From Sphingomonas populi (lineage in GTDB: Bacteria; Pseudomonadota; Alphaproteobacteria; Sphingomonadales; Sphingomonadaceae): DNA of 64,000 nucleotides. The notes beneath the pieces were generated by a model that saw nothing but the letters and a program-made list of their open reading frames with translations, searched no databases and was not told where the DNA came from. The stretch is from positions 1 through 64,000 of the forward strand of contig NZ_SGIS01000009.1 of NCBI RefSeq assembly GCF_004208535.1, read 5' to 3'. Shown here in pieces: positions 1-8,277 of this stretch. Position numbers and translations under genes: made by a program. The stretch's first letter is position 1. Every line of letters starts with the position of its first letter.

Positions 1-534
1 GTTGCCCAGCGCATCCAGCTCGGCAATCAGCTCGAGACCCTCGACGACCCTGCCATGCGCCGCCTGGTCAAAGCCCAGGTCGGCAACCTCAAGGCGCTCG
101 CCCTGCGGATCGAAAAGGCCATCGCCGCCCTCATCGCCGCAAGCCCCGATCTGGCGACACGCGAACGCCTGATGCGCTCGGCACCCGGAATCGGCCCGAT
201 CGTGGCGGCATGCCTGCTCGCGCACATGCCAGAACTCGGCGCGCTCTCCAGCCGACAAGCCGCAGCCCTCGTCGGTGTCGCCCCCTTCGACCGGCAAAGC
301 GGCGCCACCCGAAAACCCGGACGGTGCGCCGGCGGAAGACCCGCTGTACGCAGGTGCCTCTACCTCGCCGCTCTCGCTATCGCACGCTCCAAAAAAGGCC
401 ACCTCGCACAAACCTGCCAGCGCCTCCGCGACAACGGCAAACCCGCCAAGGTCGCCCTCGTCGCAACCATGCGAAAACTCATCATCACACTCAATGCCAT
501 GCTCAAATCACAGCAAACATACCGGCCGGCATGA
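1..534 (+). CDS. IS110-family transposase, C-terminal part (5' end outside window)
   Basis: The frame is open from the first base of the window, so the gene begins upstream and only about 177 C-terminal residues are visible. They carry the Transposase_20 signature of IS110 enzymes: a helix-hairpin-helix-like 'APGIGPIVAACLLA' stretch, then 'ALVGVAPFDRQSG', a basic 'GGRPAVRRCLYLAALA' segment and a basic tail. IS110 transposases pair an N-terminal DEDD RuvC-like domain with this C-terminal domain, which contains the catalytic serine, and act with a structured guide (bridge) RNA from the element. The stop lies only about 9 bases before the inferred element boundary. That fits the IS110 group, which has a short right end and its RNA at the left end, here outside the window. 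Confidence 0.85.
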   Translation, partial: VAQRIQLGNQLETLDDPAMRRLVKAQVGNLKALALRIEKAIAALIAASPDLATRERLMRSAPGIGPIVAACLLAHMPELGALSSRQAAALVGVAPFDRQSGATRKPGRCAGGRPAVRRCLYLAALAIARSKKGHLAQTCQRLRDNGKPAKVALVATMRKLIITLNAMLKSQQTYRPA

Positions 535-543
535 ACACAGTTG
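1..543 (+). mobile_element. Right-hand part of an IS110-group insertion sequence
   Basis: The element covers the transposase C-terminus plus a few bases after its stop. The right boundary is inferred. From base 544 the sequence matches a palindromic repeat half that recurs intact at about 50051-50064, and the junction carries the CT dinucleotide that IS110-group elements use as their recombination core. No terminal inverted repeat is visible, as usual for this family. The left end and any bridge RNA are outside the window. Confidence 0.55.
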
Positions 544-563
544 CTCGGCACGAACGGCTTTGG
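544..563. repeat. REP-element remnant flanking the IS110 end
   Basis: The bases 'ctcggcacgaacgg' at 544-557, followed by a 'tttggttt' tail, are nearly identical to the right arm of the REPIN-like repeat at 49993-50066. The matching left arm is absent here. This suggests the IS interrupted a repeat copy. The rest of the gap up to base 665 shows no gene. Confidence 0.5.
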
Positions 564-665
564 TTTGACTCTCGGGGTTGTGAACACGGAACAGGTTAAC
601 CCTCAATTCGCCTTCTCAAATCCCCGCCGCGCGCGCATCCCCTCGCGTCCAAGGGAGTCCGGTAC

Positions 666-1595
666 ATGCGTCACATCCTGCCGATCGCGCTGCTCGCGCT
701 CGCCGCGCCGGTCGCGGCACAAAGCCCCGCGCAGCCGTTCACCGTCCAGGGTGGGCAGGGTTTCGCCAAGCTCGACGAGGCGCTGATGGCGGTGCGCGGG
801 CAAGACGCGACGATCCTGATCGCGCCCGGCACCTATCACGAATGCGCGATCCAGCAGGCCGGGCACATCACTTTCAAGGCGGCCACGCCCGGCCGCGTGA
901 TCTTCGAGCAGACCGCGTGCGAGGGCAAGGCGGCGCTGGTGCTGCGCGGCGACGGCTCGGTGGTCGATGGCATCGTCTTCCGGGGGTTCCGCGTCAGCGA
1001 CGGCAACGGCGCGGGCATCCGCATCGAGCGCGGCGAGCTCACCGTGCGCAACGCGATGTTCCTCGACAGTCAGGAGGGCATTCTCGGCGGAGCGGGCGCG
1101 GACATGCCGATCACGATCGACCACACCACTTTCTCCGGCCTCGGCCAGTGCGACGAAAGCCCGAGCTGCGCGCATTCGATCTATCTGGAGACGCAAGGCC
1201 TAGTTACCGTCACCAATTCCCGCTTCGAGCGCGGGCGCGGCGGGCATTACGTCAAGGTACGCGGGCCGCGCGTGATGATCGCCAACAACAGTTTCGACGA
1301 TACCGCCGGGCACAAGACCAATTACATGATCGACCTGCCCAACGGCGCGACCGGCACGATCCGCGGCAACACGTTCGTTCAGGGCCGCGACAAGGAAAAC
1401 TGGACCGGCTTCATCGTCGTCGCCGCCGAAGCGCACGATCACAGCGCGGCGGGTTTGCGGATCGAGGGCAATACCGCCAGCCTCGCGCCGGGCGAGACCC
1501 GCAGCCCCGCCTTCGTCGCCGACTATAGCCACGAACGCCTCGCGATCGGCACCAACACGCTCGGCAAGGGCGTGCGCGCGTTCGAGACGCGGTAA
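666..1595 (+). CDS. Secreted right-handed beta-helix repeat protein
   Basis: This 309-residue protein starts with a clear Sec signal peptide (residues 1-19, ending 'APVAAQ') and is probably periplasmic or exported. The rest is a series of short strands with recurring 'GI', 'TIRGNTF' and 'VTNSRFERG' turns and Asn/Gly-rich coils, the pattern of a right-handed parallel beta-helix as in pectate-lyase-like and NosD-like proteins. Four cysteines in the central part could form disulfides after export. I see no canonical polysaccharide-lyase catalytic set, so an enzymatic role is not assigned. It stands alone between the IS110 end and a convergent lipoprotein gene, 15 bases away. Confidence 0.7.
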   Translation: MRHILPIALLALAAPVAAQSPAQPFTVQGGQGFAKLDEALMAVRGQDATILIAPGTYHECAIQQAGHITFKAATPGRVIFEQTACEGKAALVLRGDGSVVDGIVFRGFRVSDGNGAGIRIERGELTVRNAMFLDSQEGILGGAGADMPITIDHTTFSGLGQCDESPSCAHSIYLETQGLVTVTNSRFERGRGGHYVKVRGPRVMIANNSFDDTAGHKTNYMIDLPNGATGTIRGNTFVQGRDKENWTGFIVVAAEAHDHSAAGLRIEGNTASLAPGETRSPAFVADYSHERLAIGTNTLGKGVRAFETR

Positions 1596-1610
1596 ACCCG
1601 CCCGACCGCG

Positions 1611-2255
1611 TTACGCCGGCACGATCTCGATGATGTCGAGCATCGATTCGAAGCGCGGTGCGGGCAGCACCAGCCGCCAGCGCTTCTCGCCGATCCGCTC
1701 GATATAGCCGGCCATGTCGCGCAGCCGGTCTTGCCCGTAGCGGAACGGCTTGTCCTCGTCGCCGTACACCATCGTGCCGAGGAAGATCGCGCGCGCGCCG
1801 TCCGGGTAGAGCAGCCCGTCGGGGCGCTGCACGCCACCGGTTTTGTGGAATTCGAACAACCCGCCGCCGCCCGCGATCTCGCATTCGGTCGGTTCGAACT
1901 TGGTGAAATCGGCCATCGCGGTGCCGTTCGCGCCGATCTTGTAGACCGTGCAGCGGTACGCGCCGGCCGGCGGCAGCGGATCGGTGAGCGCGCGGTCGGC
2001 ATCGGCGAGTTCGTGCAGGCCGTCGATCGCGGCACCGCGCCCGCCCTTGCGCGCCTTGTCGACCGCCGCCAGCCAGGTGTCGCGCCAGCCGCGCAGCCGG
2101 TTGCGATCGTCATCGGTGGCGATCAACCGCCAGTTCTGCTCAGGCGCGACGGCAGCGGCGGGCGCAGCGCCCTCCGGCTTGGGCCGCTCCTTGCCGCCGC
2201 AGCCGGCCAGCGCCGCGCAGCCGCACAAGAGCGTAACGATTGCGGCTGTTCTCAA
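1611..2255 (-). CDS. DUF4893-type lipoprotein
   Basis: This small protein has a lipoprotein signal: a short basic start, a hydrophobic run and a lipobox 'LAGC', followed by a Pro/Ala linker and a roughly 175-residue domain. The 'DDRNRLRGWRDTWLAA' segment and the overall layout fit DUF4893, a family of unknown function common in sphingomonads. I chose the TTG start at 2255 because AAGGAAG lies 8 bases upstream and the resulting N-terminus is a normal lipoprotein signal. A GTG at 2285 would add ten mostly acidic residues before the signal. The gene is downstream of hisC in the same direction, 67 bases away, and converges with the beta-helix gene. Confidence 0.65.
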   Translation of the reverse strand: MRTAAIVTLLCGCAALAGCGGKERPKPEGAAPAAAVAPEQNWRLIATDDDRNRLRGWRDTWLAAVDKARKGGRGAAIDGLHELADADRALTDPLPPAGAYRCTVYKIGANGTAMADFTKFEPTECEIAGGGGLFEFHKTGGVQRPDGLLYPDGARAIFLGTMVYGDEDKPFRYGQDRLRDMAGYIERIGEKRWRLVLPAPRFESMLDIIEIVPA

Positions 2256-2322
2256 GCGACCGTCTTCCTTGTCATCGGCGCACACCTAACCACGCAGGCC
2301 GCGCGTTGCCAAGGCCGTGCTC

Positions 2323-3420
2323 TTAAACCCCGGCGACGATATCGCGCAGCGCCGCCGCGACACCGCGCGTTTCGTCCTCGGTGCCGATCGTGATGCGCAG
2401 CCCGTTCGCCAGCCCCTGTCCGGGCAGCCAGCGCACGATATAGCCGCGCTCCATCAACTGTGTGTAGGCCGTCTCGGCGGTCAGCGCGCCCTCGAACAGC
2501 ACCAGCACGAAGTTCGCCTCGCTCGGCACCACGCGCAGGCTCGCCGCGCTCAGCTTGCCGATTTCCTCGGCGAACCACGCGCGCCACACGCGGTTGTGCT
2601 CGCGCGTCTGCTCGACCCACGCATCGTCCTGCACCGCCGCGATCGCCGCCGCCTGCCCGGCGATCGTGCAGCAGAACGGTGCGCGGATACGGTGCATCGC
2701 CGCGACCGCCTCGGCCGAGCCATAGCCCCAGCCGATCCGCTCGGCGGCGAGGCCGTGGATCTTGGAGAAGGTGCGGGTCACGATCACGTTGGGCGCGGTG
2801 CGCGCCAGATCAAGCGCGCCATCGTCATCCTCGGCATCGAGGAACTCGGCATAGGCCTGATCGATCACCAGCATCACCCGGTTGGGCAGATTGGCATGCA
2901 ACCGCGCGATTTCCGCGCGCGAGGTGAAGGTGCCGGTCGGGTTGTTGGGGTTGGCGATGAAGACGACGCGAGTCGCGCTCGTCATGCAGGCAAGGATCGC
3001 ATCGACGTCGGTCGCATAGTCCTTGTCGCGCGCGATCACCGGCAGCGCGCCGACGCGCCGCGTCGCGATCTCGTACACGGTGAAGCCGTAGCGGACGTGG
3101 ATCACCTCGTCGCCCGGGCCGGCATAGGCGCCGGCGATCAGATGGAGAATTTCATCCGATCCGGTGCCGTAGATGATCCGGTCCGGTTCCAGATCATATT
3201 TCGCGCCGATCGCCGCGCGCAATTCGGTCGCGCTGGCGTCGGGGTAGCGCGCAAGATCGGTGCTATGCGCGGCGAAGGCGGCGATCGCCTTCGGGCTGGT
3301 GCCGAGCGCGTTCTCGTTCGAGGAGAGCTTGACGGCTTTCGCGCCGCCATCGACCGACGATCGCCCCGGAATGTAGGGGGCGATCGCCATGATCCAGTCT
3401 TTGGGTTTGGGTGCCAGCAT
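2323..3420 (-). CDS. hisC: Histidinol-phosphate aminotransferase
   Basis: This 365-residue, fold-type I PLP enzyme converts imidazole-acetol phosphate and glutamate to histidinol phosphate and 2-oxoglutarate in histidine synthesis. Diagnostic segments in order are 'KLSSNENALGTSP' near the N-terminus, 'GTGSDEIL', 'ANPNNPTGT', 'DQAYAEF' and 'TRTFSKIHGLAAERIGW', which holds the PLP lysine, then the C-terminal arginine segment 'NGLRITIG'. Length is normal for the family. It is not in a his operon here; scattered his genes are common in alphaproteobacteria. Some HisC enzymes also transaminate aromatic keto acids, so broader specificity cannot be excluded. Confidence 0.92.
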   Translation of the reverse strand: MLAPKPKDWIMAIAPYIPGRSSVDGGAKAVKLSSNENALGTSPKAIAAFAAHSTDLARYPDASATELRAAIGAKYDLEPDRIIYGTGSDEILHLIAGAYAGPGDEVIHVRYGFTVYEIATRRVGALPVIARDKDYATDVDAILACMTSATRVVFIANPNNPTGTFTSRAEIARLHANLPNRVMLVIDQAYAEFLDAEDDDGALDLARTAPNVIVTRTFSKIHGLAAERIGWGYGSAEAVAAMHRIRAPFCCTIAGQAAAIAAVQDDAWVEQTREHNRVWRAWFAEEIGKLSAASLRVVPSEANFVLVLFEGALTAETAYTQLMERGYIVRWLPGQGLANGLRITIGTEDETRGVAAALRDIVAGV

Positions 3421-3510
3421 GGCAGTCGCTTAGCGTCCGCATGCCACCCGCGCTAGTCCCGAGCGCAGGTCGCGTTCCGGTGTGCTTAATCGGCACCAAC
3501 CGCGCTATGC

Positions 3511-5211
3511 TCAGCGTTGTGGGCGCTTGCTGCGCAGCGTCGGACGGGCGGCGGGGCGCACGGGGGCCGGGCCGTTGGCGCGGCGGGGTCCGCGCGGCGC
3601 CTCCTGCGGCGCGTTGGCGAGTTGCTCGAACTGCACGTTGCCTTCGGCTTCCTCGCCCTGCGTGCGCTTGACCGAGGCGAGGAACTTGCTCGCCAGCCCG
3701 CGCGGAATCTGGAACGCGGTCTCGTTGGCGGCGATGCGGATCGCGCCGACCTCGTTCTTGGTGATGTGCCCACGGCGGCAGATCAGCGGCAGAATCCAGC
3801 GCGGATCGGCATTCTCCCGACGGCCGATGTCCATGCGGAACCACACCACGTCGTCGAAGCCCTCGCGGTGATGCTCCTTGCCGGGCGCACGCTCGGACGG
3901 ACCCTCGGCGAGCATCTCCTCGGGCGCTGGCATACGCGCGCGGAACGAGCGCACCAAGGCGGCGGCGATTTCCTCAGGCGTCTTCTGTTCGAGCAGCTTG
4001 GCGGCGAGTGCGCGATCGTCCTCGTCGACCTCTACGGGTTCGAGAAGCTGGGTCATCAGCCGCTCACGATCGGCCTTGCGGATGTCATCGACGCTCGGCA
4101 CCGGCAGCCATTCGACCGCGATGCGCGCGCCGCGCAGCATCATCTCGACCCGGCGCTTGCGCTGATACGGCACGATCAGCACGGCAGTGCCCTTCTTGCC
4201 GGCGCGGCCGGTGCGGCCCGAACGGTGCTGGAGCGTCTCGGCATCGCGCGGCAGTTCGACATGGACGACGAGCGTGACGGTCGGCAGATCGATACCGCGC
4301 GCCGCCACGTCGGTGGCGACGCAGACCCGCGCGCGCTGGTCACGCAGCGCCTGGAGCGCCGCGTTGCGCTCATTCTGGCTATGCTCGCCCGACAGCGCCA
4401 CCGCCGAGAAGCCACGCTCGATCAGCCCGGCATGGAGATGCCGGACGTTGTCGCGCGTCGCGCAGAACAGAATCGCGGTCTCGGCTTCGTGGAGGCGAAG
4501 CAGGTTGACGACGGCGTTCTCGATGTCGGGCGGCGCGACCGTGACCGCCTGATAGCTGATATCGCCATGCCCGCGATCCTCGCCGACGGTGGTGATGCGC
4601 AGCGCATCCTTCTGGTAGCGCTTGGCGAGCGCGACGATCGACTTGGGCATCGTCGCCGAGAACATCAACGTGCGGCGGCCATCCGGCGTCGCGTCGAGAA
4701 TCTGTTCGAGATCCTCGCGGAAGCCCATGTCGAGCATCTCGTCGGCTTCGTCGAGGATCGCGGCCTTGAGCTGCGACAGATCGAGCGCGCCGCGTTCGAT
4801 ATGGTCGCGCAGGCGGCCCGGCGTGCCGACGACGATATGCGCGCCGTGGGCGAGGCTACGGCGCTCACGCGAGGCGTCCATGCCGCCGACGCAGGTCGAG
4901 ATGCGCGCGCCGGCCTTGCCATAGAGCCATTCGAGCTCACGGCTGACCTGAAGCGCGAGTTCGCGAGTCGGCGCGATGGCGAGCGCGAGCGGGCTGCGCG
5001 GCGGCGGCAGCGTGCCGTCCTCGGTCAACAATTGCGGCGCGATGGCGAGGCCGAACGCGACGGTCTTGCCGGAGCCGGTCTGCGCGGAGACGATCAGGTC
5101 GCGCCCCTCAGCTTCGGGCGCGATAACGGCGGCCTGGACTGGGGTCGGCGCGGCATACCCGCGTGCGGTGAGCGCTTCGCCAAGAAGCGCAGGAAGATGG
5201 GTAAAAGGCAT
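3511..5211 (-). CDS. DEAD-box ATP-dependent RNA helicase with DbpA-type RNA-binding tail
   Basis: This 566-residue helicase has all core motifs: the Q motif region 'GYAAPTPVQ', Walker A 'AQTGSGKT' (about residues 42-49), 'APTRELALQ', the DEAD box within 'LDEADEMLDMGF', 'SATM', 'VATDVAARGID' and 'HRSGRTGRAGKKG'. After the second RecA domain a short folded segment around residues 450-520 ('ILPLICRRGHITKNEVGAIRI') fits a DbpA/CsdA RNA-recognition domain, and the tail is basic, Pro/Arg-rich and probably disordered. It likely remodels rRNA or structured mRNA, as in ribosome assembly or cold adaptation. Which paralogue it is (dbpA, deaD or rhlE) cannot be fixed by reading alone, so no symbol is given. 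Confidence 0.9.
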   Translation of the reverse strand: MPFTHLPALLGEALTARGYAAPTPVQAAVIAPEAEGRDLIVSAQTGSGKTVAFGLAIAPQLLTEDGTLPPPRSPLALAIAPTRELALQVSRELEWLYGKAGARISTCVGGMDASRERRSLAHGAHIVVGTPGRLRDHIERGALDLSQLKAAILDEADEMLDMGFREDLEQILDATPDGRRTLMFSATMPKSIVALAKRYQKDALRITTVGEDRGHGDISYQAVTVAPPDIENAVVNLLRLHEAETAILFCATRDNVRHLHAGLIERGFSAVALSGEHSQNERNAALQALRDQRARVCVATDVAARGIDLPTVTLVVHVELPRDAETLQHRSGRTGRAGKKGTAVLIVPYQRKRRVEMMLRGARIAVEWLPVPSVDDIRKADRERLMTQLLEPVEVDEDDRALAAKLLEQKTPEEIAAALVRSFRARMPAPEEMLAEGPSERAPGKEHHREGFDDVVWFRMDIGRRENADPRWILPLICRRGHITKNEVGAIRIAANETAFQIPRGLASKFLASVKRTQGEEAEGNVQFEQLANAPQEAPRGPRRANGPAPVRPAARPTLRSKRPQR

Positions 5212-5386
5212 GATTTTCCGAATGCTGGACGCGCAAGTCGCGCGATGAGCGCGGTTCCATAGCAGATAACGTGGACAAACGCACGCCCTTAGAAAACGGG
5301 CAGGTTCGGGACGAACGGTTCACCTGGGCGGTTCGCTGGATATTTCGTTACGGAGCCATTCAGCCGGGACGCGGTTATTCTGGGCT

Positions 5387-6565
5387 ATGGACGCAGGATC
5401 ACCCCGCCGCCCCGGCGCGCGCCAGCATTATTGGGATACGCTTCGAGCGGCGCTGATGCTGCTCGGTATCCCGTATCACAGCGCACTCGCCTTTCAGATG
5501 GGCGGCTGGATCGTCGCGACGCACCACCATTCGCCGGTGCTCGATTATGTCGCGGAGGCGATCCACCTGTTCCGCATGCCGGCGTTCTTCATGGTCGCGG
5601 GCTATTTCGCGGCGCTGAGCCTGACCAAATATCCGCCCGGCGGCTGGTTCCGCGCGCGGCTGACGCGGCTCGGCATTCCGTTCCTCGCCAGCCTCATCAC
5701 GATCATCCCTGTGCTCAACATCGGCTGCGAACTGTCCAACTTCGCGCCGGCCGACGCGCTCGAATCGTGGCGGCATCTGTCGCTCACCTCGGGCGGCTAT
5801 TGGGTACGGCATCTGTGGTTCATCATCGTGCTGCTGTATCTGTGCGGCGCGACCGCGCTGGCGGCGCGAGTTTGGCCACGGTTGCGCGCCGCCGCGCTGC
5901 CCGAACGCATCGACCGCTGGAGCGCGCAGCGTCCGCTCGCCGCGCTGCTGCTGCTCGGCGTCGCGGTCGGGCTGTTCGAAGCGGTGACGATCGAGCTGTT
6001 CTACAGCGCCGGCCTCAACACCACGCTGCCGCAGGAAATCCTGCGCCTCGACGATCTGCTCGGCGCGCTGCCGTGGTTCGGGCTCGGCCTTGCGCTCCAG
6101 CGTGGGCCGCACGCGCTCGCCGCGATGGGCGAGCGGCGGGCGGGCGTCGCGGTGCTGGCGGTGGCGGCGACCGCGCTGGCGCTCGCGCTCTACGGGCATA
6201 GCTGGCCGCCGCTCTACCGCTTCGTCGGCACGATCGCGGCAATTCTGGTGACTCAGGTGATCCTCTCGGTCGCGCGGCAATCGTTCGATCGCCCCAGCCC
6301 GGTCACCGACCGGCTCGTGCGTGGATCGTTCGTCGTCTATCTGTTCCATGTGCCGGTGATCGTGTGGCTGGCGCTGATCGCCGATGGCATCGGCCTGCCG
6401 CCGGCGATCAGCTTCGTTCTGGTGGCGAGCGGCACGCTGGCAGCAACGCTCGCCATCGCCGCTGTGGTCGAGCGCTCGCCGGTGCTGAGCCTGCTCTATA
6501 GCGGCACCCGCAGCGTGGCGCGACCGCGTCGCCGCGAGTCGATGACGGCGGTGACGGCGGAGTAG
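5387..6565 (+). CDS. Acyltransferase-3 family membrane protein (MdoC/OpgC-like)
   Basis: This 392-residue protein has about ten hydrophobic segments and the features of acyltransferase-3 proteins: an N-terminal 'RQHYWDTLRAALMLLGIPYHSA' region with the conserved histidine, 'LFRMPAFFMVAGYFAA', and 'HLWFIIVLLYL' in the middle. These enzymes O-acylate periplasmic glucans or surface glycans using cytoplasmic acyl donors. The closest layout is OpgC/MdoC, which succinylates periplasmic glucans, but no glucan genes are nearby, so the substrate is unknown. It is divergent from the helicase gene across a 175-base gap and ends 2 bases before the convergent cation transporter gene. Confidence 0.8.
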   Translation: MDAGSPRRPGARQHYWDTLRAALMLLGIPYHSALAFQMGGWIVATHHHSPVLDYVAEAIHLFRMPAFFMVAGYFAALSLTKYPPGGWFRARLTRLGIPFLASLITIIPVLNIGCELSNFAPADALESWRHLSLTSGGYWVRHLWFIIVLLYLCGATALAARVWPRLRAAALPERIDRWSAQRPLAALLLLGVAVGLFEAVTIELFYSAGLNTTLPQEILRLDDLLGALPWFGLGLALQRGPHALAAMGERRAGVAVLAVAATALALALYGHSWPPLYRFVGTIAAILVTQVILSVARQSFDRPSPVTDRLVRGSFVVYLFHVPVIVWLALIADGIGLPPAISFVLVASGTLAATLAIAAVVERSPVLSLLYSGTRSVARPRRRESMTAVTAE

Positions 6566-6567
6566 CG

Positions 6568-7521
6568 CTACGCCGCCGGATCGACCATCGGCAGGATCGC
6601 CGCATTCTCGCGCTTTTCGGGGCGGATGTAGATCGACGACAGGATCGGCAGGCGCGCCTTGAGGTCGGTCTCGATCGTCTCGATGATCGTCTCGGCATCC
6701 CCCATCGTCAGCGAATCCTCGAAATCCGCGCTGATCGCGACGAACACGCTGTCGGGCGCGGTATGGATGGTGCGGACGTGGTTGACCGAGGTGATGACCG
6801 GATAGGCATCGACGATCGCGCGCACCTCCGCCACGATCGCGGGGTCGGCGCCCTCACCGATCAGCAGCCCCTTGGCCTCGCGCGCGAGCACCATCGCGAT
6901 CAGCCCGAGCAGCACGCCGATCAGGATCGAGGCGACGCCGTCGATGCGCGGATCGTTGAAATGGTGGCTCGCCCACACACCCGCGCCGGCGATAAGCAGA
7001 CCGGCGAGCGCCGCCGAATCCTCGAACAGCACGATGAAGCCCGCCGGGTCTTTCGAGCGCCGCACCGCGCTCCACCAGCCGCGCCCGCGATTGTCGGCGG
7101 CGAACCCGCGCATCGCGAGGAACCACGATCCGCCCTCCATCGCGAAGGCGACGGCGAGCACGATATAATTGACGAGCGGATCGCGCAGCGGCTCGGGCTC
7201 GTCGATATGGATGATGCCCTCGTACACCGAGACGCCCGCGCCGACCGCGAAGATCAGGATCGCGACAACGAAGCTCCAGAAATACAGCTCGCGGCCGTAG
7301 CCGAACGGATGATCGACATCGGGCGGACGCTTGCCGCGATGTTGCCCATAGAGCAGCAGGATCTGGTTGAGACTGTCGACGACCGAGTGAAACCCCTCGG
7401 TCAGCATCGACGACGACCCGCTGATCGCCGCCGCGATGAACTTGGCGACGGCGATGCCGAGGTTGGCGGCGAGCGCCGCGAAGATGACGAGGTTCGATTC
7501 CCCCTGTTTGGACGACGACAT
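6568..7521 (-). CDS. Cation diffusion facilitator family transporter
   Basis: This 317-residue protein has about six membrane segments, then a cytoplasmic domain of roughly 85 residues beginning near 'AREAKGLLIGEGADP'. The metal-site histidine/aspartate pair sits in 'TEGFHSVVDSLNQ', with a second polar set in 'FEDSAALAG'. Such proteins export Zn2+, Fe2+, Mn2+ or Co2+ against protons, usually as dimers. The ATG at 7521 was chosen because homology begins at once ('SNLVIFAALAANLGIA') and the open frame further upstream encodes no membrane-protein sequence. It is divergent from the toxin-antitoxin pair. Metal specificity is not readable. Confidence 0.88.
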   Translation of the reverse strand: MSSSKQGESNLVIFAALAANLGIAVAKFIAAAISGSSSMLTEGFHSVVDSLNQILLLYGQHRGKRPPDVDHPFGYGRELYFWSFVVAILIFAVGAGVSVYEGIIHIDEPEPLRDPLVNYIVLAVAFAMEGGSWFLAMRGFAADNRGRGWWSAVRRSKDPAGFIVLFEDSAALAGLLIAGAGVWASHHFNDPRIDGVASILIGVLLGLIAMVLAREAKGLLIGEGADPAIVAEVRAIVDAYPVITSVNHVRTIHTAPDSVFVAISADFEDSLTMGDAETIIETIETDLKARLPILSSIYIRPEKRENAAILPMVDPAA

Positions 7522-7561
7522 GCAGTTCTCCCGGTGCGGCGATGGCGTAGCGGGTGAACGG

Positions 7562-7590
7562 TTGAGGGCCAAGCGTGTGTGTGTTATAAC
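7562..7590 (+). promoter_or_regulatory. Sigma-70-like promoter giving an apparently leaderless antitoxin mRNA
   Basis: TTGAGG (7562-7567) and TATAAC (7585-7590) are separated by exactly 17 bases. The expected transcription start, 6-8 bases after the -10 hexamer, coincides with the ATG of the antitoxin gene at 7597. No Shine-Dalgarno sequence lies in the 6 bases between. A leaderless transcript is inferred. Confidence 0.55.
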
Positions 7591-7596
7591 GCGCGT

Positions 7597-7842
7597 ATGA
7601 ACGCACCCGCCAATCTCGCCAAATCGCTGAAGCTCATCAAGGTCGGCAATTCGACCGGCGTGATCCTGCCCAAGGACGTGCTGGCGAAACTCGGCGTCGA
7701 GGCTGGCGATTCGCTCGACCTGAGCGATGTGCCAGGCGGCATTACGATCACCCGCCACGATGACGGCTTCGCGGCGCAGATGGAAGCCGCGCGCGAGGTG
7801 ATGAAGCGTCGCCGCAACGCGCTGCGCGAACTCGCGAAATAG
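7597..7842 (+). CDS. AbrB/MazE-type antitoxin
   Basis: This 81-residue protein has a SpoVT/AbrB swapped-hairpin DNA-binding domain: 'IKVGNSTGVILPKDVLAKLG' at about residues 14-33, followed by 'GDSLDLSDVPGGITI'. The C-terminal helix ('AAREVMKRRRNALREL') is charged and would wrap the toxin. Antitoxins of this type bind their own promoter and neutralise the partner encoded 4 bases downstream. The start at 7597 is the first ATG of the family sequence; an in-frame GTG at 7579 would fall between the -35 and -10 boxes. Pairing an AbrB-type antitoxin with a Doc-type toxin, instead of Phd with Doc, is less usual but known. Confidence 0.85.
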   Translation: MNAPANLAKSLKLIKVGNSTGVILPKDVLAKLGVEAGDSLDLSDVPGGITITRHDDGFAAQMEAAREVMKRRRNALRELAK

Positions 7843-7846
7843 ACCA

Positions 7847-8236
7847 GTGTCACACGATTGGATCTGGGTCGACCCTGCGGTCGCGGTCGCCGCGCATGGC
7901 GAACAGCTCGCCGAGCATGGCGGGGCCGCTGGCGTGCGTGACATGAGCATGCTCGAAAGCGCGATGGCACGGCCGCTCAACCTCGTCGCCTATGGCGATC
8001 CCGATGTCGCCGAACTCGCCGCAAGCTATGCGTTCGGGATCGCGCGCAACCATCCGTTCACCGATGGCAACAAGCGGACAGCGGCGGTGGTGAGCGAAAC
8101 CTTTCTCATGCTCAACGGCTATCGGCTGGTGTGCAGCGATGTCGAACTTGTGACGACCTTCCTCGCGCTGGCCGCCGGAGAGCTGACCGTAGACGCGCTG
8201 AGCGACTGGTTTCGGAACAATATCGTCGCCGCCTAG
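7847..8236 (+). CDS. doc: Death-on-curing (Doc) family toxin, Fic fold
   Basis: This 129-residue protein has the Fic/Doc core with the motif 'HPFTDGNKR' at residues 69-77. The P1 phage Doc motif is HxFxDANKR; here the alanine is glycine, as in AMP-transferring Fic proteins (HPFxxGNGR), but the Doc-type lysine is kept. Doc phosphorylates elongation factor Tu and stops translation. The GTG start is 4 bases after the antitoxin stop. With no strong Shine-Dalgarno of its own, translation is probably coupled to the antitoxin. Catalytic His69, Asp73 and Lys76 are intact, so the toxin looks functional. Confidence 0.88.
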   Translation: MSHDWIWVDPAVAVAAHGEQLAEHGGAAGVRDMSMLESAMARPLNLVAYGDPDVAELAASYAFGIARNHPFTDGNKRTAAVVSETFLMLNGYRLVCSDVELVTTFLALAAGELTVDALSDWFRNNIVAA

Positions 8237-8277
8237 ACGCTTGAGCATTTCGCAAACTGCGCTAACGAACGTTGCAA

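Noticed and set aside
2317..3456. Long open frame on the plus strand opposite hisC
   Set aside because: It is antisense to a well-supported enzyme and its translation is Arg/His-rich without motifs, typical of high-GC shadow frames.
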